Below, in pieces: positions 52,837 through 62,500 of a stretch of DNA of 64,000 nucleotides. Each line of letters begins with the position of its first letter. Position 1 is the first letter of the stretch. The notes under the pieces were generated by a model. The model was given only the letters and a program-made list of their open reading frames with translations. It did not search any database and had not been told where the DNA came from. Made by a program: the position numbers and the translations under genes. Source of the DNA: Aquimarina macrocephali JAMB N27 (GTDB lineage: Bacteria; Bacteroidota; Bacteroidia; Flavobacteriales; Flavobacteriaceae); assembly GCF_000520995.1 (NCBI RefSeq), contig NZ_JACA01000015.1, positions 1 through 64,000 on the forward strand. Reading direction: 5' to 3'.

Positions 52837-53607
52837 ATGAAGTATTTAAATGTCACAAAATTCGTGCTTATTGCATGTTTTACACTTGTTATTATCTCCT
52901 GTCAAGAAGAAGATCAGGATATCCAAGAAGATATTATAACAAATGACATCTCAGAAGTCGAAGAAATTGATTTGGCAACCTTCAATTTCTCTAACGGAAT
53001 TAGTTTGACCATGAGCAAAGGGTATGAAGAATCAGAACTCTATGTATCTACTCTGGAATCTGGTCCTAATGACACCAAGATGTTTATTGATTTTAAAAAT
53101 AACTCTATACTCAAAGTATATTTATCTCTTACTCCCAAAGGTACTCCTGTCCCTAAAGCACTAATAGATTTTGCTAATGCTGATGAAAAAGCAAAACTAT
53201 CAAGCGATAGACCAGTAGTAGAAAAATTAGATCACTCGGTTTTTTCTATTACAAAATTCCCTACAAAGTTAATGACTACAAATCCTAATTTAGAGACCAA
53301 AGCCTTCTGTCATAATTTTCCAGGTGCAGAACAATGTTATAATAGTCAAAAGACCAGTAGACGTTATCAATCCTCTGCTACATGGAAATATATACAAATG
53401 TATACATCGGTTTTTCATAATAGTAATGGGGCTGTAACCGCCCACCTTACCTGGGGTAAAAATAAGCATAAACACAAAGAACATACTATACAACCGGGAT
53501 GGTGGGCAGTAAAAGGAGCATCAAGTACCTTTGGAAAAAGAAGAGGTTCATATCGCGCCGCTCCTTTTGGAGAACATTGGAAAGGGTATACAGATGTTCA
53601 TAATTAA
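52837..53607 (+). CDS. Unrecognised lipoprotein
   Basis: The N terminus is a lipoprotein signal (VLIACFTLVIISC, Cys 22) followed by an acidic stretch. From about residue 155 the sequence becomes basic and aromatic-rich (KAFCHNFPGAEQCYNSQKTS, HLTWGKNKHKHKEHTIQPGW, FGKRRGSYRAAPFGEHWKGY), with two Cys eight residues apart in the first of these. I do not recognise a family. The abrupt change in charge suggests two parts, a leader-like acidic arm and a compact basic domain. A terminator follows at 53638-53666. Confidence 0.6.
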   Translation: MKYLNVTKFVLIACFTLVIISCQEEDQDIQEDIITNDISEVEEIDLATFNFSNGISLTMSKGYEESELYVSTLESGPNDTKMFIDFKNNSILKVYLSLTPKGTPVPKALIDFANADEKAKLSSDRPVVEKLDHSVFSITKFPTKLMTTNPNLETKAFCHNFPGAEQCYNSQKTSRRYQSSATWKYIQMYTSVFHNSNGAVTAHLTWGKNKHKHKEHTIQPGWWAVKGASSTFGKRRGSYRAAPFGEHWKGYTDVHN

Positions 53608-53637
53608 TCATTTTTTGGTAAAAAAATTAGATATTTT

Positions 53638-53666
53638 AAAAGGTTGCTTATATGGCGACCTTTTTT
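53638..53666 (+). terminator. Rho-independent terminator
   Basis: The stem AAAAGGTTGC / GCGACCTTTT (one T-G pair) is followed by T residues, 30 bases after the lipoprotein stop. Confidence 0.7.
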
Positions 53667-53747
53667 ATTAATAACAAAATATCTCATGTTCATATAATAG
53701 ATACTACATTATTTTTAATCTGAAATAATATAAACCACTTCTCTATT

Positions 53748-53755
53748 TATATTTG
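53748..53755 (+). promoter_or_regulatory. Bacteroidota -7 promoter element
   Basis: TATATTTG fits TAnnTTTG 73 bases before the ATG at 53828. Confidence 0.35.
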
Positions 53756-53827
53756 TAACAAGTTTTATACAAAACTATACTTAAAGGCAAAAAAAACTGT
53801 TTATTAGTATATAAATTTCGCACAAAT

Positions 53828-54685
53828 ATGAGAGCACTATTGTTAGTATTGGCACTTCTGGTATTGGGAAACACCTATGGGCAAAAGGAAAAAATTAAAG
53901 GCAACAAAATTGTTAGCACAGAACAACTAGACGTTGAAGACTTCCATACCATAGAAATTTATGAAGGTTTCGAAGTTACATTAGACGAGGGTAGTGATAA
54001 TCAAGTAAAGATCGAAGCAGATAGTAATCTGCAAGAGGTTATACAGGTAGAAGTTGTAGATAGTGTTTTAACAATCAAATCGGATCGGGATATGCGACGT
54101 GCAAAAGCATTAAATCTCGATATCTCTTATGCTTCAGAATTAAAGAAAATTATACTATATGACAAGGTAAATATTAAATCATTGTCTCCTATAAACACTA
54201 CTAAACTAATTGTAAATGCAAATGATAATGCCGAAGTATTTCTTACAGCTGATGCCAATCAAGTAGATTGCATAACCAATGGAAAATCGATAGTAGAGTT
54301 ACATGTTACAGCTCAGGAAGTTACTTATCAAATTAATGAAAATTCAGAAGTAAAAGGAATTGTTACGACTGATAGCCTTAAAGTAGATTTATACCAAAAA
54401 GGATATGCTAAACTTGAAGGGGAAGCAAAATCAATGCTGGTTAGAGCAGATAATGATACTGATTTTTATGGCGAAAAATTAAGTGTTGCCAAAACTACAC
54501 TAATTGCAGAAGGTGCCAGTGATTGTTATATTTTAACTAATGAAGAAATTAGTATTGAAGCTAAGGATAAAACTGAAATCTACCTCCTTGGTGAGCCTAA
54601 GGTTATGATGAAAATATTCACTAATGAAGCTATTTTGTATAAAAAAAATATAGACTACGTTCCTAGTAGGTTTAAGATAAATTAA
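53828..54685 (+). CDS. GIN-like (DUF2807) exported protein
   Basis: A signal peptide (LLVLALLVLGNTYGQ) precedes a beta-solenoid of about 265 residues resembling the DUF2807/GIN fold (VEDFHTIEIYEGFEVTLDEG; VTLDEGSDNQVKIEADSNLQ). The NSG/TSGA turns of the protein at 51696 are largely degenerate here, so it is a diverged relative. The function is unknown. It is convergent with trxB across a shared terminator. Confidence 0.75.
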   Translation: MRALLLVLALLVLGNTYGQKEKIKGNKIVSTEQLDVEDFHTIEIYEGFEVTLDEGSDNQVKIEADSNLQEVIQVEVVDSVLTIKSDRDMRRAKALNLDISYASELKKIILYDKVNIKSLSPINTTKLIVNANDNAEVFLTADANQVDCITNGKSIVELHVTAQEVTYQINENSEVKGIVTTDSLKVDLYQKGYAKLEGEAKSMLVRADNDTDFYGEKLSVAKTTLIAEGASDCYILTNEEISIEAKDKTEIYLLGEPKVMMKIFTNEAILYKKNIDYVPSRFKIN

Positions 54686-54718
54686 AAAAAAACATCTCGC
54701 TAAGCGAGATGTTTTTTT
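54684..54718. terminator. Bidirectional terminator between the GIN-like gene and trxB
   Basis: CATCTCGC TAA GCGAGATG is flanked by nine A and seven T residues. Confidence 0.85.
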
Positions 54719-54738
54719 AATGCTATATTTTTTTCGGC

Positions 54739-55707
54739 TTAAGCAGAAACTTCGTCACTTGTTTCTACTGTTGCCAGATATCGTTCTGCATCCAGAGCTG
54801 CCATACATCCGGTTCCTGCAGCAGTAACAGCTTGTCTATACTCTTTATCCTGAACATCTCCTGAAGCGAATACTCCCGGAATATTAGTTTTTGTAGACTT
54901 TCCTTCGGTAATAAGATACCCTGTATCATCCATATCTAATTGTCCTTTAAAGATATCTGTATTAGGTTTATGGCCAATAGCTATAAACAAACCGGTAATT
55001 TCAATTTCTTCTTTTTTGCCTGTCTGATTGTTTACCATTCGTAATCCTTCTACTACCTGATCTCCTAATACTTCATCTACCTCTGTATTATATAATACTT
55101 TAAGGTTTGGAGTATTATTTACTCGATGTTGCATTGCTTTAGAAGCTCTCATATGATCTTTACGAACCAACATCGTAACATTAGAGCATATATTGGACAG
55201 ATAAGTAGCTTCTTCTGCTGCAGTATCCCCTGCTCCTACAATCGCTACATCTTGCCCTTTGTAAAAGAATCCATCACAAACTGCACAGGCAGAAACTCCA
55301 CCACCACGTAATTTTTGTTCACTAGGTAGTCCCAGGTATTTTGCTGTAGCTCCTGTAGAAATAATAACTGTTTCTGCTTCAATCTGCGTTGAGTTATCTA
55401 CTGTTACTTTATGGATTCCTCCTTCTGTAGTATTAAAATCAACAGCAGTTACCATCCCGATACGTACCTCTGTACCAAAACGCTCTGCTTGTTGTTGTAA
55501 TTGTACCATCATCGTAGGACCATCTATTCCTTCTGGGTATCCGGGGAAATTATCCACTTCTGTAGTAGTCGTTAATTGGCCACCTGGTTCCATACCAGTA
55601 TACATAATAGGTTTAAGATCTGCTCTTGCCGCATATATTGCCGCAGTATATCCTGCAGGACCTGAACCTATAATAAGACACTTTATTCTTTCTATTGTAT
55701 CAGACAT
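54739..55707 (-). CDS. trxB: Thioredoxin-disulfide reductase
   Basis: The 322-residue low-molecular-weight TrxB has an FAD-binding GSGPAGYTAAIYAARADL, the redox CxxC in SACAVCDGFFYKG near residue 140, the NADPH-binding GAGDTAAEEATYLS, and the FAD-contact GVFASGDVQDKEYRQAVTAA. It reduces thioredoxin with NADPH in the cytoplasm. It is a single-gene unit. Confidence 0.96.
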   Translation of the reverse strand: MSDTIERIKCLIIGSGPAGYTAAIYAARADLKPIMYTGMEPGGQLTTTTEVDNFPGYPEGIDGPTMMVQLQQQAERFGTEVRIGMVTAVDFNTTEGGIHKVTVDNSTQIEAETVIISTGATAKYLGLPSEQKLRGGGVSACAVCDGFFYKGQDVAIVGAGDTAAEEATYLSNICSNVTMLVRKDHMRASKAMQHRVNNTPNLKVLYNTEVDEVLGDQVVEGLRMVNNQTGKKEEIEITGLFIAIGHKPNTDIFKGQLDMDDTGYLITEGKSTKTNIPGVFASGDVQDKEYRQAVTAAGTGCMAALDAERYLATVETSDEVSA

Positions 55708-56054
55708 ATTCTCTTCGTTTTATATATTGTAAAAGTAGCAATTTGATCATAAACCTTACAGTAAAGTTATTAAGAATTGTTATATCCATATAGACATCTT
55801 ATATCTATACACTATATATTGAATTTACTACAGCTTTTAATTATAATACCATTTATACTTTGAATTTACCTACGCTACCGCCTGAATCCTTTCGGGTGGC
55901 GGATCAAGTAAACAGAATCTATATCTTAATCTATTTTTATTTTATTACTCTTACCCTTATCACTCTAGTAATACCAATCTAATACGGTACCCGACAGAGT
56001 CGAGCACTAGCGATCACTCATTCGGGCGGCAGCAGGGTTTAGGTCAAATCCGCG
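55708..56054. other. Intergenic region with a solo element terminus and a GC-rich islet
   Basis: The trxB promoter side is AT-rich. A copy of the MITE-like terminus lies at 55845-55870. From 55872 on there are hairpin-prone CG-rich pieces, including CCGCC...GGCGG around 55878-55902 and the stretch 55975-56055, unlike the surrounding AT-rich DNA. No gene is seen. Confidence 0.5.
55845..55870 (+). repeat. Solo terminus of the MITE-like element
   Basis: This 26-base stretch differs from 52536-52561 at only two positions (TTTATACTTTGAATTTACC is shared at its core). No inverted partner is found nearby. Confidence 0.6.
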
Positions 56055-56582
56055 CTATCGTTTTTTTTTCCAATTTTCTAAATCAATTTTCCAACTAACA
56101 TCATTAGTTAACATTTTTTTATTTATAGCCAAAAAATCTTCAGAATCTAGATAACCATCCATAACTTCACATATTTCTATTTCATTATCATTAATTTCAT
56201 TATATCTATCCGTCCAAAAAAACATCCCCTTAACTACATCTATTAATTGATTATTTAAAATTTTGACAAAGCAATCAATATATGATCCATCATTTTCATT
56301 TGCTAATTGATCTTTCAAAATCACATCAAAATTATCGAGGGCTTTTAAAATTCCCGAGACATAATATCGTTTTTCAAAACCTCTTTTATTAATTAAATCT
56401 CTCGGATTAACAACATAACAATCAACATATCCATAGTTTTCATTCTTTACGAACTTTACAATACTATTTCTAAACACAACTTTACACAGCAAATCATTTT
56501 CCAACATTACTCCATACCTACCAAACCACTCATGATTTTGCATACTCTGTATAACATATTTTTTTAAATCTAATCCCTTCAT
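56055..56582 (-). CDS. Putative immunity protein of the Rhs toxin
   Basis: The 175-residue protein has no signal or membrane helix and is rich in Asp, Asn, Trp and Tyr (MQNHEWFGRYGVMLENDLLC; FFWTDRYNEINDNEIEICEV). I do not recognise a family. It starts four bases after the Rhs gene stop, the usual place for the cognate immunity gene of a polymorphic toxin. That position is the basis of the call. It is AT-rich, like the toxin tip. Confidence 0.55.
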   Translation of the reverse strand: MKGLDLKKYVIQSMQNHEWFGRYGVMLENDLLCKVVFRNSIVKFVKNENYGYVDCYVVNPRDLINKRGFEKRYYVSGILKALDNFDVILKDQLANENDGSYIDCFVKILNNQLIDVVKGMFFWTDRYNEINDNEIEICEVMDGYLDSEDFLAINKKMLTNDVSWKIDLENWKKKR

Positions 56583-56586
56583 TTAT

Positions 56587-59500
56587 TTACTCTTTTACAA
56601 AATAACCACCCTTTTCTTTGTACCCTTTGGATTTTAAATAATCTATTTCCCTCTTAAAATGTCTTTTGGTTTTTCTTCCTGTAGCATCTGTAAAATAAAG
56701 TAGCTTTTCATTTTTAGTATCTGAAACAACCTTTATATCATCTCCTCTTTTAATAATAGCATCTAGCCAAGGTTCATTATATTGATTCCACCAATCATTA
56801 TTAACATTATCCCAATCTACATTTCCTTTAGCATCAGTATATTTATCTATTAATTTATTCCAAGACACATCATCACTCAACCTAGATAATCCCCCAATAT
56901 TCGTACCGTTTTTTTCAATACTATAAGCTTTATCTATATGTTTTATATCATCCCAACTACCAACAATTGAAGTTGTTTTTCCAGGATTAAGCCTACTTAA
57001 AAAATAAGCTTCTTTTAACAATACTGCTCCTCTTGCCAAACCTACTTCAACCAATGGTTCCCCAACCACAGCAGCTGTATAAGTCCAAACAGTCTCTTTA
57101 AATTTTTCAGAACCTTCATTTAGCTGAGTAGGATTAAACAAATAAGTATTCATAGCCTCACTACCTTTAGACAAAGACCTTTTCAACACCTTAAAGCCAG
57201 AATCTTTTGTATAAGTAATTTTAGTTGTACTTCCCTGCCCGTCTATTGTTAGTGTTCCTGAATTAGGACCTGTCCAACCTTTAGTAGAACTATGATAATC
57301 ATCAGCCCCTAAAACCCAACTCTCATGATTTGCAAAAGCCTTGTAATGTGCTGCTTTTATAGCTCTATAATCAATCCCTTTATCATTTTCACTATACGTA
57401 ATTGGCTTTGTTCCCCATGGCCCAAAAATTACAATTCTGCTCTCTAACCCATCTAAATCATCTGCCATTATTGGGGTATTACTAGCAAATTGATATGGGG
57501 TTAGCCATGGAAATGATTTAAATAATGGGTCTTGGGACAAAAATTTACCAGCTCTTGGATCATATATTCTAAATCCATAATCATATTGAGCTCCTTCACC
57601 TTTGATTTCATCATCCTTCTCTTTTCCATTGAACCCATAACGGTAGTCCCCAGAGTTCCCGTACCTGTTGGGCAGGAGCATACCAAACGGGTAATAATCA
57701 TTAAATGTAAGAACGTCTGGCACAAAGGTAGTAACAACTGTTGGATTAGCATCTGCTACTTCTGTAGATATCGCTACATTATCTATTGCAAATACCTGTG
57801 TGATATCATCTTTATCTTTGGTTCGTACCCACTGTATCATAGTTACTACCCCTGTTGCTGTAAACGTAAATGTTTTTTTACCGTTGGTAGTCTCTATTTT
57901 TTCACGTAGATCTTCTCCAAAATTAGATGCTTTAATCTTAATATTAGGAGAAGAAGTTAATTCGAGATCATACGTGATCGTATACTCTTTGCCTGGCTCG
58001 GTAAGCATAGAATGTGCAATCCCGTCGTTACGATCGGCTACAGATGCTACTAACTGGTTGGTATTTGTTGTTACTTGCGCTCTACCATTTTTAAACCAAT
58101 TATAATCATCATCTATAGATATCCATCCTTCAAAATCATATTGATTAACAACCTGTGTAGTACTAATACTTGTTTGTAGTAATTTACGGTCGCTAATTAC
58201 ACTTAATACATTACCCAAATGATTAGACAATTCGTAACGTTTGTCGCCAACCGTTTTGGTTACTAAACTGGTTGTCTCTGTTTGCATTGCTAACAATTCC
58301 AGATGTTTTTTCTCTACTCCTAGTCTGCTACTCCCATATATTTGATGTTCGGTTAAGGTTATTTGTTTTTGATTTGTAATATCCTGTGGGTTGGACTCAT
58401 TAGTCTCATACACTGCCATTACATTACCCTGCGCATCACGTACATATACCGTAACCTCTTCTGGTTGCCCGGGTATAGCCATCACTTTGGCAATACGATT
58501 ACCTAGTCCATCATATACAAAACGTATACGCACGCCATCTTTTTTAGTAATCTCTCGTACTTTACCATCTACGCGCCAGTCGATATTAGCTATATTATCT
58601 TTTTCATCACTTAGTAACTGCCCTATAGCATCGTATTGGTAGTTTCCTTCTTTCTGGTCTTTTAGATCATTAAACTTACTCCCTTTTACAGTATCATCCA
58701 CATGATCCAACTGATTACTATTTGGCAGGTAGTGATAGGTAAGATCATCCATATCTACTTGATTGCCATTTTTATTAACGGTTACTCTATTTAGCTTTTT
58801 TAAATTCCCGTTACGATCATAGCTATATGCACTTGTATAGTTTTGCGGAGTTGTTGTTTTTGAGATATCATAGCCTTTCATATCTTTAATACGATTAAGC
58901 TGATCGTACTGGTAATGATTCATCTGTATCCCTTGTGGTGCCCCATTGGTATTTACCAGACTGGTAGTCATCTGCTTTATATTACCATTATACAGATCTT
59001 TTGGGTTTTGGGCAGCTGCATTGGTATGTACAAAGGCATTGATAGATCCTACTGACTGGTAATCGTTTTTATAATACCCTAATGTATATCCATAGGCATC
59101 TTTTGCTGTTTTTTCTGTACCATCTGCTCCTGGGTCATCTTTAGGATCCAGACTATCAGAATTTACTCCCTTTAACCACCCATGTAGGGTATAGGTATAA
59201 TCCTGCCCTTGTACTTGTTGATCTCCTAGCACTGTTCTAGCCAATGGTCCATGAGCAAAATATTCATATTGTGCATCCTGCTCCCATATATATCCATCTG
59301 CAGAGGTTTCTACCTTTACAATACGGTTATCTGCATCATATGCATATCGGTGTATAAATTGATCTTGTTGCCCCTTTTGGTAGTATACTTTATTTACATT
59401 ACCACTAATCAAATCATATTCGTATTCTATATTTTTGGTTCCTGAAAAAGGGATATCTTGAGAATGAGACAGGATACGATTATGCTGTACCAGTTCTTTT

Positions 59501-62500
59501 ACATTGCCATGAACATCGTAGTGATAGTAGATCGCATTTTCATAATCCCGGGTTTGTATACCTTCTTTAACCGTATCATAATAATAGATAGCGGTTACCC
59601 GGTTACGCGAGCGTGCTTCTACAGTAGCGTCTAATACCCCTATGGCATTAAAAATATCTGCTGCATAACTTACTGGTTTGGTATATTGTGTACGGGTTAC
59701 TTCGCGTTGCTCCTTGGATATCGAATGCGGATAGGTATCCATATCTACTCGAGTTTTGGTGGTACTATCAATTAGTATTCCTGTAGATGCTTCTATAGCA
59801 ATGGGGATATTAGGAATTAATTCGCCTGCTTCGATAATACGTCCTAAACCATCATATCGGGTATAACTAAAAGTATTATTTTTTAATTGCTTTGCGTTTT
59901 GCGAAGCTATAATTCTACCCAGTTTATCATAGGCAAAACGAGTAATCCCCCCATCTGGAGTATATTGCCATACCAATTGGTTAAGGGCATTATATTTATA
60001 ACGTGTTTGTAAGCTATGATCTGGTAGCAATGCATCTTCCTCTAACTCGGTATTGGCCTCTCTATAGGTATTGATACGATCATTAAGGGTTCCTGAACCG
60101 CTATCGGTTTCTAACTGGTCATCTGTAAAACGTTTTACTCCTTCTGGTGGCACGGTCTGAATTAGATTTCCCGCCTGATCGTAATAGTATAGTGTATACT
60201 GATATTCTTTATCAAAATATTGCATATCAAAATGCTCTACTACTCCTTCTATAGCATGCTTTACGTAGGCATTAATAAACATCTGACGTTGCCCCTCTAA
60301 ATATGCTTGATAGGTATCCAAAGAATAACTGGCATGAATGCTTCGTGTAAGTTCCTCACAAGTATTCTGATCTGATTGTGGTACTTCAATCCCACTCGTA
60401 TCTACTGGAAAAGGACTCGGGATAGGAATACATGTACCTCCTTGTTGTAATTGTACTAAGTGATTGGCAGTAAAAGTACGCCATGAATCTCGTTTATCTA
60501 CTGGAGTAGTATTGGTATGCGCCTTATAAGCATTGATCACGTTAACCATATCCCTATATCCATAGTTAAAATCGGTTGCCCCAAAATCGGCTATGGTCAT
60601 ATAGAAAAGAGATTGAGTATTGCTAACTCCCATAGTTTTTAAGTACTGATCATAGTCTGCCACCAAGTACCCCAAGTGGTATTTACAGAAATCATCTGAA
60701 CTATAATTCTCCTCTGTATCTCCTATTCTTATTAGAATGTTTTTATAAACCTCATAAGCATCTGTACAACTTACTGGTGGTAAAGGTTGTGGTAAACAAG
60801 GCTCTGCACAAGGTTCGTTTAATCGAGCAGCAAAAGTGATTTGTGATACTTCTGTAAACCTGGTAGCTTGTCTACTAGTTAATAGATTTGTGTTTTTATC
60901 AAACGTAGTTGTTTGAGTACTACTAACAGGAGAAGTATTACTATTATTATTAGTACTTCTGGTCGCTGTTGGATTTAAATTTACTGCTAATAGGTCGCAA
61001 AGGGAAAAATCTACTCCATATGATTTTCCTTCAATTTGTTCTTGCCGACTAATTGATAAAATAACATTTTTAGCTAAAATAATTTCACCGCTTGTATTTC
61101 TATATCGTATCGAAGCACTCACCCCCCCAGAAGTTGTGGAGTAAGAGAATTTGGACGAATCCAAGATCATTATATCCAAAATCTCTTCTACGTTATAAAA
61201 GTCCTCTTCAAAATCAAGCCTAAAATAGGTATAACCATTATATGGGTATCCGGTTGGCCAAGTATTAGAGTTATAAGCTGCATCAAATAACATCCAATGT
61301 CTTGTATTATTATGAATCAAGCCTATTCTAGAAGGATCACCATATATCCTGCTAGAATACCTAACAAAATCATCAGAATATGTTAATGGTGGATTATGAG
61401 CCTCGTATTGTGGCGCAAGTCCTATTCTAATTCTTTCTCCAAGCTGAAAAGAACCGAAGAACAGATCATCATATACTGCTTTAGGGATTTGTGTACCTGT
61501 TCTTTTTGCCTCTAATTGTGCATTAAATATTCCTCTAATTAGTTCTTCAAATTGATTTTCTAGATCTGGATTTGCTTGGCAAGCAGATACATCTTCATTT
61601 TTTAATTCGTCTGGATCTGGTAGTAATGGTAAATTTTCTGCTTTATCTAATAAATCACAACCAAACCATAAATTAGAGGGATTAATTCGTCTAATGTTAT
61701 CTTTTTGATACTCAACAATTTTTGTATCACTTTCTACAATAGTATTATTTTCATCTTTATGAGAAATTATAAACTTTGCAAGTCTAGGGTAATTATAACC
61801 ACCAAAATTATTTTTAATTCCAACGATATTCCCCTTATGTAAGTTCTTAATATCTGTAGTGATATCAAATCTAATAACTTGTATATCTGAAAAACGTATT
61901 TCAAACTGACAGTTATATCCTCCGTTCTGATCTCCAAAAGTAGCATACACATGATCCAGATTAGAATAATCAAGCTTAGGAGAATTACAAGAAACATTAA
62001 CATAACTAGGACCAATAGGATAACATCCACTATTTGATGTGAAGAAATCTTGTAATAAAGTTGTATACTCTGGATATTCTTTCAAGGAAATAGATTGAAA
62101 AAGATTATCCGTAGTTGCTTTTCCTTTATCAATTAAAGCATTCATTAAATTGGTCATATCCTCCCCAAATCGTTGCTCTAGAGAATCATCAATACAAACT
62201 ATGTCTCCAGTTGTTAGGTGATCATTAATATCCCCACAACATAAAAAATTAAGGATTCGTTCTTCATTTTCGGCTGCAGTACCTACGGTACTCACTTTTG
62301 TGATTCCTGTTTCTATGGTATTTAACCAAGTGACCTGTACGGTTTGCGCAGTAATGGTATTAGACACCCCTTCTGTTAACCCAAAGCTTACTGCACTAAT
62401 AGTTCCCTGATCGGGAAGCATCGTATCCAGACTCCATTGCATTTTTTTTACTCCATCTACAGTCAAGGTATACACACCACCTCCTAGGCTATTCCATAGC

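Noticed and set aside
57532..57909. 125-codon plus-strand open frame inside the Rhs gene
   Set aside because: It is antisense to the conserved Rhs core, has no homology pattern and is explained by codon bias of the real gene. The same applies to other antisense frames in the Rhs, M36 and AIM24 genes (for example 9661-9873 and 46975-47292).
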